Positions 8,263 through 16,496 of a DNA stretch of 37,999 nt are shown one piece after another. The position numbers were made by a program, and so were the translations under genes. Origin of the DNA: JBDNJM01 sp041687755 (lineage in GTDB: Bacteria; Planctomycetota; UBA1135; GCA-002686595); assembly GCA_041687755.1 (NCBI GenBank), contig JBDNJM010000074.1, positions 1-37,999 of the forward strand. The letters run 5' to 3'. The notes below the pieces were generated by a model that worked only from the letters and a program-made list of their open reading frames with translations, ran no database searches and was not told the origin of the DNA. The first letter of the stretch is position 1. Each line of letters starts with the position of its first letter.

Positions 8263-8379
8263 ATGAAGAGATTCACAAAGCTTGTCTTGATCCTGCTCGG
8301 CCTTGCCATTGCCGGTCTGCTCCTGGTTCAGAAGCTCAGCCCCTCGGACGCCCTGCCGTTCGACTACGCGGGGTTCTGA
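8263..8379 (+). CDS. 38-residue single-pass membrane microprotein
   Basis: An ATG-initiated frame of 38 codons plus TGA. It has a basic start (MKRFTK), one hydrophobic helix (about residues 7-23, 'LVLILLGLAIAGLLLVQ'), and a polar tail 'KLSPSDALPFDYAGF'. The layout is what a real small membrane protein shows: positive-inside start, clean transmembrane segment, short aromatic tail. It sits in a gene-free gap between two SGNH hydrolases and ends 45 bases before the second, suggesting co-transcription. Small one-pass proteins with a '..APF.Y..F' tail (DUF5989 type) are known beside SGNH hydrolases and SxtJ-like proteins in other bacteria. The tail here is similar in character, but homology is unproven. 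Confidence 0.6.
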   Translation: MKRFTKLVLILLGLAIAGLLLVQKLSPSDALPFDYAGF

Positions 8380-8424
8380 TCCCCTAGGTCCAGATTGTGT
8401 AAGGGAGCCGCCCCCCCCTTCATC

Positions 8425-10197
8425 ATGTTGTCCCGCCCCCCCTCGCTGCTGCCCAGGATAGGAATCCTGGCCGCGTCCGCCGCCTCCACCCTGGCGCTGC
8501 TGTGCGTGCTCGAAGCAGGCGCTCGCGCCCTGGGCCTGGGTGCTCGGCCGGCCGGGTACTCCAAGCTGCTCTACCAGCGGATCGCCCTACCCCTCTTCGC
8601 GCCCACGACCCTGCCCGACGGGCGTCCAGTGCTCGGCACGACGGATCCACGCCTGCCCTTCCAGTGGATCGAGTCGCCCAAGCCCGCCGGCGTCACGCGC
8701 ATCGTCGTGCTGGGCGGATCGGCCGTGGCAGGCCTGGGCTTCTCTCCCAACGGGAGCTTCGCGCGCGAGCTGGAGCTGCGGCTCGGCCCGCAGCTCGCCG
8801 CGGGACGCCGCCTGGAGGTGTTGAACCTCGGCGTGGTCGCCTTCGCTTCGGGCCAGGTCCGGCGCATGGCCGACGACGTCCTGCGCCATGCCGAGCCTGA
8901 CCTGCTCGTCGTGTACTCCGGCAACAACGAGTTCCTCGAGCCGCACAGCGATCTTTACGCGCGTGCGACCGGCCGCGGGCCGAACCTCTTCCAGCGCCTG
9001 CTCGCCGACTCCCACCTGCTGCGCGCGACGCGACCGCAGTCGGGCGTCGACCGCGAGCGACTCCAGGCGAGCGTCAGCAGCCACGACCTCGCAGCGAACG
9101 ACACCCGCGTCGCGCACTCCTCCATGTCGAGCGGCGTCGACCTGACCTCCGTCGCGCGCGAGCCGGTGTTGCGGGCGTACGAGCGAAACCTGTCCGCGAT
9201 CGGACGCGCCGCGGCCGAAGCTCACGTGCCGTGCGTGGTGATGACCGTCGCCGCCAACGAGCGCTGGGTCGGCCGCGAACTCGAAGACGCCGCAGCCCTT
9301 GCCCGGTCGCTGGCCGGAGCGGATCCGAGCCTGATCTCAGCCACGCCTGACATCGAGGACTGCACGCTAGCCCTGGAGCGAGCGCCCGCCCACGCCCGCT
9401 GGCGTCTCCTCGTGCTGCGCGGAGAACTGCGCGCGCTCGAGGGCGAGCTAGAGGCCGCCCGCGAGGACCTGCTCGCCGCCCTCGAGTCGGACCCCAACTT
9501 GCGTCGGGCGACGGCCGAACACGCGGCCTGCGTGCGCCGGGCGGCGGAGGCGAGCGGCGCCCTGCTCCTGGACGCCCGCGCGCTGCTCGTCGACCTCAAG
9601 CCCTGGCGCTGCCCGCAAGCACCCGCGGACGCCGGCGGCTCCCCCGACGTTCAGGGCCTGGTCGACTTCGCTGCCTTCTACGACTACGTGCACTTCACGC
9701 CGCGAGGAAACGAGGCCATCGCGGTCGGCCTGATCGAGGCCTTATGGGCGGCCGGCCTCGAGCACGCCCTCGGACTGGAGTCCCGCTCCCCCACCGCGAT
9801 CGCTGCGGACCGCGCCGCTTCCGGCTGCGACGCTTCCAGCTGCGGCGAGGGTCACGCCGACGCCTTCGACGCCGCCCACTTCCTGGGATCCGGGCCCGGC
9901 GACTGCTCTCAGTTCGCGAGTAACCGCGACCTGTGGAAGCTAGACGCCACCTGGACCGAGCTCGATGCCCGCCTCGACCGCGACCCGGGCGACTGGCGGG
10001 CCCACGTCTGGCGCGGCAACCTGCTCTTCCCTAAGCCCTCGCGGCGCGAGCAAGCCCTGGCGGACTATCGTGCCGCCCTCAGCGCCCCGGATGTCCCCGC
10101 CGACGTGCGCGAGATCGTCGAGCTCAACGTGCGACGACTGGAAACCGATCGGCGCTACTCGGCGGCGCCACGGCTCGAAGCCAAGGTCCCGCGCTAA
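8425..10197 (+). CDS. Membrane-anchored SGNH hydrolase with C-terminal helical repeats
   Basis: A 590-residue protein: one N-terminal membrane segment (about 10-32), an SGNH hydrolase core, and a helical C-terminal region resembling tetratricopeptide repeats. Block I is 'VVLGGSAVAGLG' (Ser99; GGS instead of GDS, as in a known subgroup), block III is 'VYSGNNEF' (163-170, oxyanion Asn), and the catalytic Asp/His are in 'DYVHFTPRGNEA' (Asp420, His423). A helical insert (about 300-385, 'LERAPAHARWRLLVLRGEL') interrupts the core, and the end ('DRDPGDWRAHVWRGNLLF') again looks TPR-like. The ATG at 8425 was chosen over an upstream TTG ten codons earlier because it directly precedes the membrane segment. 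It probably forms an operon with the microprotein at 8263. The substrate is unknown. Confidence 0.85.
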   Translation: MLSRPPSLLPRIGILAASAASTLALLCVLEAGARALGLGARPAGYSKLLYQRIALPLFAPTTLPDGRPVLGTTDPRLPFQWIESPKPAGVTRIVVLGGSAVAGLGFSPNGSFARELELRLGPQLAAGRRLEVLNLGVVAFASGQVRRMADDVLRHAEPDLLVVYSGNNEFLEPHSDLYARATGRGPNLFQRLLADSHLLRATRPQSGVDRERLQASVSSHDLAANDTRVAHSSMSSGVDLTSVAREPVLRAYERNLSAIGRAAAEAHVPCVVMTVAANERWVGRELEDAAALARSLAGADPSLISATPDIEDCTLALERAPAHARWRLLVLRGELRALEGELEAAREDLLAALESDPNLRRATAEHAACVRRAAEASGALLLDARALLVDLKPWRCPQAPADAGGSPDVQGLVDFAAFYDYVHFTPRGNEAIAVGLIEALWAAGLEHALGLESRSPTAIAADRAASGCDASSCGEGHADAFDAAHFLGSGPGDCSQFASNRDLWKLDATWTELDARLDRDPGDWRAHVWRGNLLFPKPSRREQALADYRAALSAPDVPADVREIVELNVRRLETDRRYSAAPRLEAKVPR

Positions 10198-10511
10198 CGC
10201 GCTGAGCCATCTTCGGGGCCTTGCTCCCCGAGGCCCTCGGGGTCCGCGCCTTCGGGCAGCGGCTCGGGCTGCAGGCCACCCCAGGCCTCGATCAGGACCT
10301 CGCGCGCGCGCTCGAGGTCGCCCTTCGAGACGAACACGTCGGGACGCGCGGCCGACAGGTGGGCGGCGAAGCCCAGCTCGGCGAAGTCCCGATCCTGGCC
10401 GTGGAAGAAGCAAGGAATGCCCTCCCCCCCCAACAGGTTCTTGGCCAGACGTGCGCCCACTGGGTGCGGGGCCTCGATCAGCAGGGCGTAGTCATCTTCG
10501 ACGCGTGACAT
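10194..10511 (-). CDS. DUF2007-like small protein
   Basis: A 105-residue soluble protein. The first 80 residues have the alternating strand-helix pattern of DUF2007 ('putative signal transducing') proteins: 'DYALLIEAPHPVGARLAKNL' (7-26), then 'GIPCFFHGQD' (31-40), 'RPDVFVSKGDLERAREVL' (56-73). The last 25 residues are Pro/Glu/Gly-rich and probably disordered. The function of this family is not established. The stop overlaps that of the convergent hydrolase by 4 bases. The ATG at 10509-10511 removes a long low-complexity upstream extension. Confidence 0.75.
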   Translation of the reverse strand: MSRVEDDYALLIEAPHPVGARLAKNLLGGEGIPCFFHGQDRDFAELGFAAHLSAARPDVFVSKGDLERAREVLIEAWGGLQPEPLPEGADPEGLGEQGPEDGSAR

Positions 10512-10675
10512 GGCAGGTCTCCGGGTTCGGGGACGGGACCTCTCTACGTGGGGAGGTCGTGGCGGTGAGCTCTCAGGCCGGCACCGTGACCGGATTCTAA
10601 CCGCTGGCCGCGCTGCACCGGTCCGAGTCCGCCGCTCGGCTGCTCCGGAACGCTCGAGTTCGCTCGAAAGACACG

Positions 10676-12067
10676 TCAGGGACGCACGGAATACACGTTC
10701 GTCGCACCCTCGAACTCCACGACGGCGATCTCCTGCACCTTGGCGAGCAGGGCCGGGTCCTCGGTATCGCACAGGACGTAGAACTTCCACAGGTCGCGGT
10801 AGGCGCGCTCGAGATCCTTCAGGCGCGGCACGCGCTCGGCGAAATGGCTGAGCGGCAGCGGCGTCTCGTGGCCCGGCCACAGCACGTGGGTCGCCACCTC
10901 CTTGAGCTGCATGCGCGCGGCCGGGCAGTAGACCAACACGTCGATCTCGCGCCCGGTGGCGAAGCGCACGAGGTCGTGGATGCGCTCTTCGACGGCCTGG
11001 CGTTCGGGTCCCGCCTCGCGCGCGAAGTAGCGCTCGACCAGGCCGGCCTGGGCCTTCTCGTTCTCGTAGCGCGGGAAGACGCAGGCGCGCTTGTACAGGC
11101 GGCGTTCGCGCATCCGACTACAGAGCAGGCGCACGCGGTTCGCCTGATCACCGGCGCGCTCGGCGCGGCGCTCGAGCAGCTCGAGGAGCGACGCGTCCGT
11201 TTGCACGTAGAGCTCCGCGGGCTCGACCGCGCCGGCGGCTAGTAATAGCTCGACCGCGCGTGCAACCAGCGCCCCCGCCGAGACCTTGGCGTGGTGGTAG
11301 TAGACGCGCTCCGAGAAGTAGTAGCGCGCTTCGAGGATGCGTACGATCTCGCTCAGGATGTCCTCGCGCAGGAGGTTGCGCTTGGCCAGATCGATGTACA
11401 GGTTGCCCGTCGCACGATCGACCTTGAAGTAGTTCACCAGCCGCTCGTCGACCGACAACTTGAGGCCGGTGAAGTAGGCGTCGCGGGCCAGGTAGTCGAG
11501 GATGTCGGAGCAGATCGTGTCCGACATCAGCTGGGTCCAATACGGCGGGACGTGCCCGCTGCCCCCGCTCGTCTCGCACAGCAGCACAGCCAGCACGTCC
11601 TGGGCCAGCCCCAGGTCGGCGAGCACGCGCCCCAGCTCGGTGTCCTTCGAGAGCATCGACCGGTAGCGCCCCGCCGAGTCGTGGCGCTCCATCAGACCCG
11701 TCTGGTCCTCGATGTTGTGGCCGTAGGGCACGTGCGTCACGTCGTGGATCAGCGCCGCCATGCGGATCACGCGCGCCTCCTCAGCCGAGATCCCGAGGCA
11801 CGCGCGCGGGTGCAGCTCGAAGTTCAGGTTGACGGCGTCGATCAGCTGCTGGGTCACGTGCAGCGTCCCGATCGAGTGCTCGAAGCGCGTGTGCACCGCC
11901 CCCGGGTAGACCAGGTGCGCGGCCCCGAGTTGCTTGACGCCGCGCAGACGCTGGAACTGGGGCGTATCGATCGCGCGCACCTCTTCGTGGCTGAGGTAGA
12001 TGTCGCCGTGCACGGGATCGCGCAGGACGCTGTAGCGCCGGGGGGTCGAGGAGGGGTCGCGAATCAC
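10676..12067 (-). CDS. HD-domain phosphohydrolase, dNTPase-like
   Basis: A 463-residue cytoplasmic protein of the HD superfamily group that includes dGTPase-like proteins such as YwfO. The N-terminal 'LRDPVHGDIYLS' (15-26) and 'QFQRLRGVKQLG' (37-48) are the group's signature; His64 in 'TRFEHSIGTLHV', the metal-binding His108-Asp109 in 'ALIHDVTHVPYGH', and a downstream 'CSDILDYLARD' helix match the catalytic core. Its substrate may be dNTPs, but family members vary. No ATG is available near the conserved start, so the GTG at 12065-12067 is preferred; it gives MIRDPSSTPRR just before the first motif. The 100-codon upstream extension is low complexity. It is divergent from the large metallopeptidase gene. 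Confidence 0.85.
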   Translation of the reverse strand: MIRDPSSTPRRYSVLRDPVHGDIYLSHEEVRAIDTPQFQRLRGVKQLGAAHLVYPGAVHTRFEHSIGTLHVTQQLIDAVNLNFELHPRACLGISAEEARVIRMAALIHDVTHVPYGHNIEDQTGLMERHDSAGRYRSMLSKDTELGRVLADLGLAQDVLAVLLCETSGGSGHVPPYWTQLMSDTICSDILDYLARDAYFTGLKLSVDERLVNYFKVDRATGNLYIDLAKRNLLREDILSEIVRILEARYYFSERVYYHHAKVSAGALVARAVELLLAAGAVEPAELYVQTDASLLELLERRAERAGDQANRVRLLCSRMRERRLYKRACVFPRYENEKAQAGLVERYFAREAGPERQAVEERIHDLVRFATGREIDVLVYCPAARMQLKEVATHVLWPGHETPLPLSHFAERVPRLKDLERAYRDLWKFYVLCDTEDPALLAKVQEIAVVEFEGATNVYSVRP

Positions 12068-12373
12068 GGAGAAGTCGGGGCGGGGTGGGCTGCGAGTGGA
12101 ACGATCGGTGCCCGGGGAATGGGGAATGAGGGCCCGAGAAGAGGGCCCGAGAAGAGGACCCGCGACCGGGCTTCGGCGGCCAGGTGTGCGATTGCGCTCT
12201 TCAGCGGGCGAGCGGGTCCCGCATGGTACGGCGCCTCGGTCGCGCCCAGGGCGCTCGCCGTCCGCGAATTGCGCCACAGCGGTTAGCCTCAGGAGTATTG
12301 CTGCACCGCCTCCCCGGCGAATCGCGCCCGATCCACGACCCACCTCAGAGCGCCCCACCCGCGCCCCATCGAC
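12068..12373. other. Divergent intergenic region with short tandem repeat
   Basis: Upstream region of the HD-domain gene (minus) and the large peptidase gene (plus). It holds a 13-bp tandem repeat at 12128-12162. I see no further gene. Confidence 0.5.
12128..12162. repeat. 13-bp tandem repeat, 2.7 copies
   Basis: GAGGGCCCGAGAA occurs at 12128-12140 and 12141-12153 without change, followed by a partial third copy GAGGACCCG (12154-12162). It lies between two divergent promoters and could be a protein-binding array or simple slippage. Confidence 0.7.
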
Positions 12374-15300
12374 TTGGTTCACTCCGGCACTCGCACCCGT
12401 TCGCTCCTCGCCCTCGCCCTCGCTCTGGCCACCGCGCTCCTGCCGCTAAGCGCCACCGCGCGCGGCACCGCCGCCCAGGACGAGCCGCCCACCGCGACCC
12501 TGGCCGCGGCCCAGCGCAACGTCGAGCGCGCCCTCGAGCAGGGCAACCTCGACGGCGCGGCCGCCCAGGTCCAGCGCGCCCTCGAGCGCGACGTCAAGTC
12601 CATCCGCAACTGGGAGCTGCGTGCGATGTGGGCCGAGGCCGCCGACAACCGCGACGAGCTGATCTGGTCCCTGCATCGCCAGCGCCAGCTCGTCGTGGCC
12701 CAGGGGCTGCCGAAGCGCGAACTCGCCGAACTCGACGCGCGCTTGGCCGAGCTCGACCCCTTCCGTGCCGATCTGGACCAGCTGGGCCAGCGCTTCCTAA
12801 AGCGCCTGGAGCCGATCGCTGACGCCTACGAGAAGGAAGATCGACCCCACGCGGCCATCTCGGTCCACAAGGAGATCCTGACCATCGACCCGGAGCGCGC
12901 CGCAAGCCTCGACGCGATCCAGCGCCTCGCGAACTCGCCCGACCCGAGCCTCGCCGGCCACGCCAAGCCGCGCGACCTGCTGGCCGACGTCAGCGCCGAG
13001 TGGATTGCTGAGCACGACGACGAGCACCGCGAGTGGGAAGACCGCGCGACGCTCGTGCGCGACAACTACCGCACGATCACGAACGCCGGCTACGAGGTGC
13101 TCGTGCGCTCGGGCGAGGCGATGGAGCAGATGAACGCCTTCTACCGGCAGTTCTTCCGCTACGCGACCGAAGAGGACGGCGGCAGCGTGAGCCGCATCGA
13201 CGTGCGCATTTTTAAGACCCGCGAACAGTACCTCGACCTGGGCCAGAGCCCGGCAGAGTGGTCCGGCGGGCAGTTCACCGGCGACGCGGTCGAAACCTAC
13301 ATCGGCAGCGGCGGGTTCGAGGGCATGAGCCAGACCCTGTTCCACGAGGCCGCTCACCAGTTCGTGAGCCTCGCGACCAGCGCCAGCGGCTGGCTCAACG
13401 AGGGCCTCGCCTCGTTCTTCGAGGGCTGCCGCATCCTCGCCAACGGCACGGTGATCATGAACCTGCCGGCCACCCACCGGCTGATTCCGCTCGCCGCGCG
13501 CATGGATCGCGGCTGGATGGATGACGTCACCGACGGCATCAACCCTGAGGACCCCACCGGCTCCAGCCCAGAAAAGGCGCCGACCTTCCGGATCCTGCTC
13601 GAGAATCAGTACGTCTGGGGACCGCCGTGGTACGCGCCCACCTGGGGCGTCGTCTACTTCCTCTACAACTACCAGGACCCGGTGGACGGTCGCTTCGTCT
13701 ACCGCAAGGGCTTCATCGAGTTCATCGACGCCTCGGGCGGTCGCATGGGCGAGGGCGCCGTGAATAACTTCGAGGAGGTCGTGCTCGAGAATCCCGCGAA
13801 GCCCACCCCCGGCGTGGACTTCGCCGGCGCCATGGTAGCCCTCGCCGAGAACGTCGAAGAGCTGGATCGGGTCTGGATGGACTACGTGATAAACCTGCGC
13901 GACGAGCAGACCGGCAAGGTGACCTTCCAGCGGCCCTGGCTGGACTGGGCCGAATACGCCATGCGCCGCAAGGAGCCCGACATCGCCGCCGAGCACTTCG
14001 AGAAGGGCCTGATCGAGGGCCCGCGCGACCGTGCGCTGCTCGAGCGCTTCGCCGAGTTCCTGGACGAGGAACGCGACGACCCCGACCGCGCCGCCAAGCT
14101 CCAGCTCTCCCTCGTGCGCCAGCTCGAGGCCGACGATCCTGTGGACGAAGAGGCCTTGAAGGAGGCCAAGAAGCGGCTCTTGAAGTACGACTCGGACCGC
14201 GACGACCTCGAGGACGCCCACGAGGAGCTGTTCGCCGGCGCGACTTCGATTGTCCAGCGCTACCTGGCCGACGGCCTGCCGTCGATGGGCATGGAGCTGT
14301 CCTCCAGCTTCGGCCGCGACCTGCTCGTCCCCGGCATCTACGATCTCTACTCGAAGGGCCTGCAGGCCAAGGGCGAGTCGCTCGCCATCTGGCAGCTCGC
14401 CTACAACGAGCGCGACCTGCGCGGCTGGAACCCCAGCGAGCCCGGCGTCTGGAGGCCGGTCGGCGAACGCCTGGCCGCCGGCGCCGGCAACTACGCGCCC
14501 GACGCGTTCGACTTCCGCTCGCTGTTCCTCGACACCGTGACCTCCGGCGACTTCTCGCTCGAGGCCGAGGTGTTGGCGACCAGCGGCAAGTCCGCCTTCG
14601 CCGGTCTCGTGTTCGGGCGTAAAGACGCCACCCACTTCCACGGACTGCTCGCGTTCCCTCCGAACCCGAACCGCGACGCCGCTGCCGCGGCGACCACGTA
14701 CCTCGACCTGACGACTTTTTACGGCGCGGACGAGTACGAGATCTGGCGCCACAACGCCGCGGGTAGCGAGACCTCAGCCGAGGGCGAAACTCGCGCCGCC
14801 AAGTTCATGACGTTGCGCATCGACGTCGTCGGGAGCACCGTCGATGCGTGGCTGGACGGAAAGTTCATCGCCAGCCAGACCTTCTCCAACCCCGAGGTCC
14901 TGCGCGGCGCCTTCGGCCTGATCATCGGGCCCGGCGAAGCGGAGTTCCGCAACGTGCGCTACCTCGCCCGGGACCCGTTCGACATCGCAGCACAGATCGA
15001 GCGCCAGCGGCGACTCGATGTCCTGCTCGCGTCCGGCAAGGGCCTGGACGGCAGCTTCCTTGGCTTCGTTCCGCCGCTGCCTCCCGTGGAGCGCTGGTCC
15101 GGCGAAACCCTCGACGGCTGGGGCCAGATCGGCCCGCACCCGAAGGTCCTGACCCTATGGAGCGTCGATCAGAACGGCATCATGCCGCTGCACGAGTGGC
15201 TGACCTATCTAGCTGAGGAGCACGAGGACATCGGTCTGGAGTTCATCTCGATCGCCAGCGCCAACGACAGCGAGCGACTCGACGCGTACCTGGAGACCCA

Positions 15301-16099
15301 CGCCTTCCCCGGCTTCGTCGGCGTGGACCGTCGCGAAGGCTTCGGGTTCGGCGACTCGTTCGAGACCTTCGCCATCCAGAAGTTCAACCTGCCGCGCGTG
15401 CTGCTGCTCGGCCTCGACGACAAGGTCGTCTGGGAGGGCGATCCGGGCCTGAGGATCAACCAACCGTGGTCGCGCGGAGCCGAGACCTACCTAGACCCCG
15501 CCATCCAGGCGTTGCGCGAGTCTCAGAAATTAAAGTCGCTGTACAAGTTCGCCGAGCTCTGGGAGACCTCAGGCGCCGACGACTTGGCCGCCGGCCGAGT
15601 GCCGGAGGTGCTCGGGCAGATGGTGTCCGCGGAGCGCTTCGCCGGCGTGCCGCACCCCACCGTAACCGAGGTGCGCGAGCAGCTGGCGAGCCTGCGCAGC
15701 TCCTGCGAAGCGCTCAGCCCCTCGCTCGATTCGCTCGTGCGCGAAGGCGTCGAGCCCGCCTTCGCGACGCTGATCGGCTGGGGCGAAACCCTCGGGCTAC
15801 CGGGCCCCACGCGCGGCGATAAGCGCGAGTGGGACAAGCGCCTTGAGGCGTCGGGCAACCTGAAGGCGTGGGAGCGCCTGCTCTCCGACCTCGACAACGA
15901 GGCGAAGAAGGAGGCCAAGGGCAAGTCGCACCTGACCGGAGCGCCGCTGCGCGAGCTGCTCAGTCGCCGAGACGGCCGGCTGCCGGGCGAGCTTCTAGAG
16001 CAGTTCGACGAGCAGCCCGATCTGGGCCCGGTGGCACTGCTCGAGCTGGCCGAGGGGCTGCCCGGGCGCTACCTCGCCCGGGAGTTCTTCCGCTGGTAG
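12374..16099 (+). CDS. Exported multi-domain metallopeptidase with thioredoxin-like domain
   Basis: A 1241-residue exported protein. Residues 1-35 form a signal peptide ending near 'ATARGTAAQ'. A helical, TPR-like part follows (about 40-190), then a zincin domain with HEAAH (324-328) and the downstream 'WLNEGLASFFEG' whose Glu343 would be the third zinc ligand, the layout of peptidase MA-like gluzincins (DUF1570 type). Residues about 690-875 look like a concanavalin/LamG-type jelly roll as in DUF1080 proteins ('FRSLFLDTVTSGDFSLEAEV', 'MTLRIDVVGSTVDAWLDGKF'). Residues about 890-1040 resemble a TlpA-like thioredoxin fold ('HPKVLTLWSVDQNG', 'FNLPRVLLLGLDDKVVWEG') without the CxxC pair. The C-terminal part is helical. 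The only in-frame start before the signal peptide is TTG at 12374, so that start is inferred. Confidence 0.8.
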   Translation: MVHSGTRTRSLLALALALATALLPLSATARGTAAQDEPPTATLAAAQRNVERALEQGNLDGAAAQVQRALERDVKSIRNWELRAMWAEAADNRDELIWSLHRQRQLVVAQGLPKRELAELDARLAELDPFRADLDQLGQRFLKRLEPIADAYEKEDRPHAAISVHKEILTIDPERAASLDAIQRLANSPDPSLAGHAKPRDLLADVSAEWIAEHDDEHREWEDRATLVRDNYRTITNAGYEVLVRSGEAMEQMNAFYRQFFRYATEEDGGSVSRIDVRIFKTREQYLDLGQSPAEWSGGQFTGDAVETYIGSGGFEGMSQTLFHEAAHQFVSLATSASGWLNEGLASFFEGCRILANGTVIMNLPATHRLIPLAARMDRGWMDDVTDGINPEDPTGSSPEKAPTFRILLENQYVWGPPWYAPTWGVVYFLYNYQDPVDGRFVYRKGFIEFIDASGGRMGEGAVNNFEEVVLENPAKPTPGVDFAGAMVALAENVEELDRVWMDYVINLRDEQTGKVTFQRPWLDWAEYAMRRKEPDIAAEHFEKGLIEGPRDRALLERFAEFLDEERDDPDRAAKLQLSLVRQLEADDPVDEEALKEAKKRLLKYDSDRDDLEDAHEELFAGATSIVQRYLADGLPSMGMELSSSFGRDLLVPGIYDLYSKGLQAKGESLAIWQLAYNERDLRGWNPSEPGVWRPVGERLAAGAGNYAPDAFDFRSLFLDTVTSGDFSLEAEVLATSGKSAFAGLVFGRKDATHFHGLLAFPPNPNRDAAAAATTYLDLTTFYGADEYEIWRHNAAGSETSAEGETRAAKFMTLRIDVVGSTVDAWLDGKFIASQTFSNPEVLRGAFGLIIGPGEAEFRNVRYLARDPFDIAAQIERQRRLDVLLASGKGLDGSFLGFVPPLPPVERWSGETLDGWGQIGPHPKVLTLWSVDQNGIMPLHEWLTYLAEEHEDIGLEFISIASANDSERLDAYLETHAFPGFVGVDRREGFGFGDSFETFAIQKFNLPRVLLLGLDDKVVWEGDPGLRINQPWSRGAETYLDPAIQALRESQKLKSLYKFAELWETSGADDLAAGRVPEVLGQMVSAERFAGVPHPTVTEVREQLASLRSSCEALSPSLDSLVREGVEPAFATLIGWGETLGLPGPTRGDKREWDKRLEASGNLKAWERLLSDLDNEAKKEAKGKSHLTGAPLRELLSRRDGRLPGELLEQFDEQPDLGPVALLELAEGLPGRYLAREFFRW

Positions 16100-16496
16100 G
16101 ACGCTGAACCTAGGGCAGGTCAATTCTCACCCTGAACCAGGCTCACCTGGACAACGGTCCCGAAGCGCGGCTCTCGCGACGCTCCTCCCAGGGGCCCGGC
16201 CTGGCCTCCAAGGGGCGTGGCCTAGCGGCGGTGGAGTCGGCCGGACCCGGTCCCCCGGGGCCGGGTAGGGTCGAATGGGGCAAGGGAGTGCCTGCATGCG
16301 GCTCCGTGTGGACTGGCTTGGCTTCGCAGGCCCCTTGGAATTGCCTCCACAGGCCCCCCAACCGGCTCCGCAGCCCCCCCAAAGGGCGAGTCGGGAGGAA
16401 CCCGTGACGCCCGCGCCCGTCACAAGGGGTCTCCCGCGAAGCGCCTGAGCCGGTCACTCCCGACCCGCGCTCGATCCGACCCCGGCCTCCCGAACC
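16100..16496. other. Intergenic region between two metallopeptidase genes
   Basis: 397 bases without a credible gene. A short hairpin (CCAGG/CCTGG near 16136-16149) and an ACCCGG...CCGGGT hairpin (16245-16266, with GGGG/CCCC inside) are visible; neither has a U-tract. Long C runs near 16370 precede the next gene. Confidence 0.45.

Noticed and set aside
12797..14752. 651-codon open frame on the minus strand inside the large metallopeptidase gene
   Set aside because: The translation is Val/Gly/Glu-rich without any family pattern and is antisense to a gene with clear motifs; it reflects third-position GC bias.
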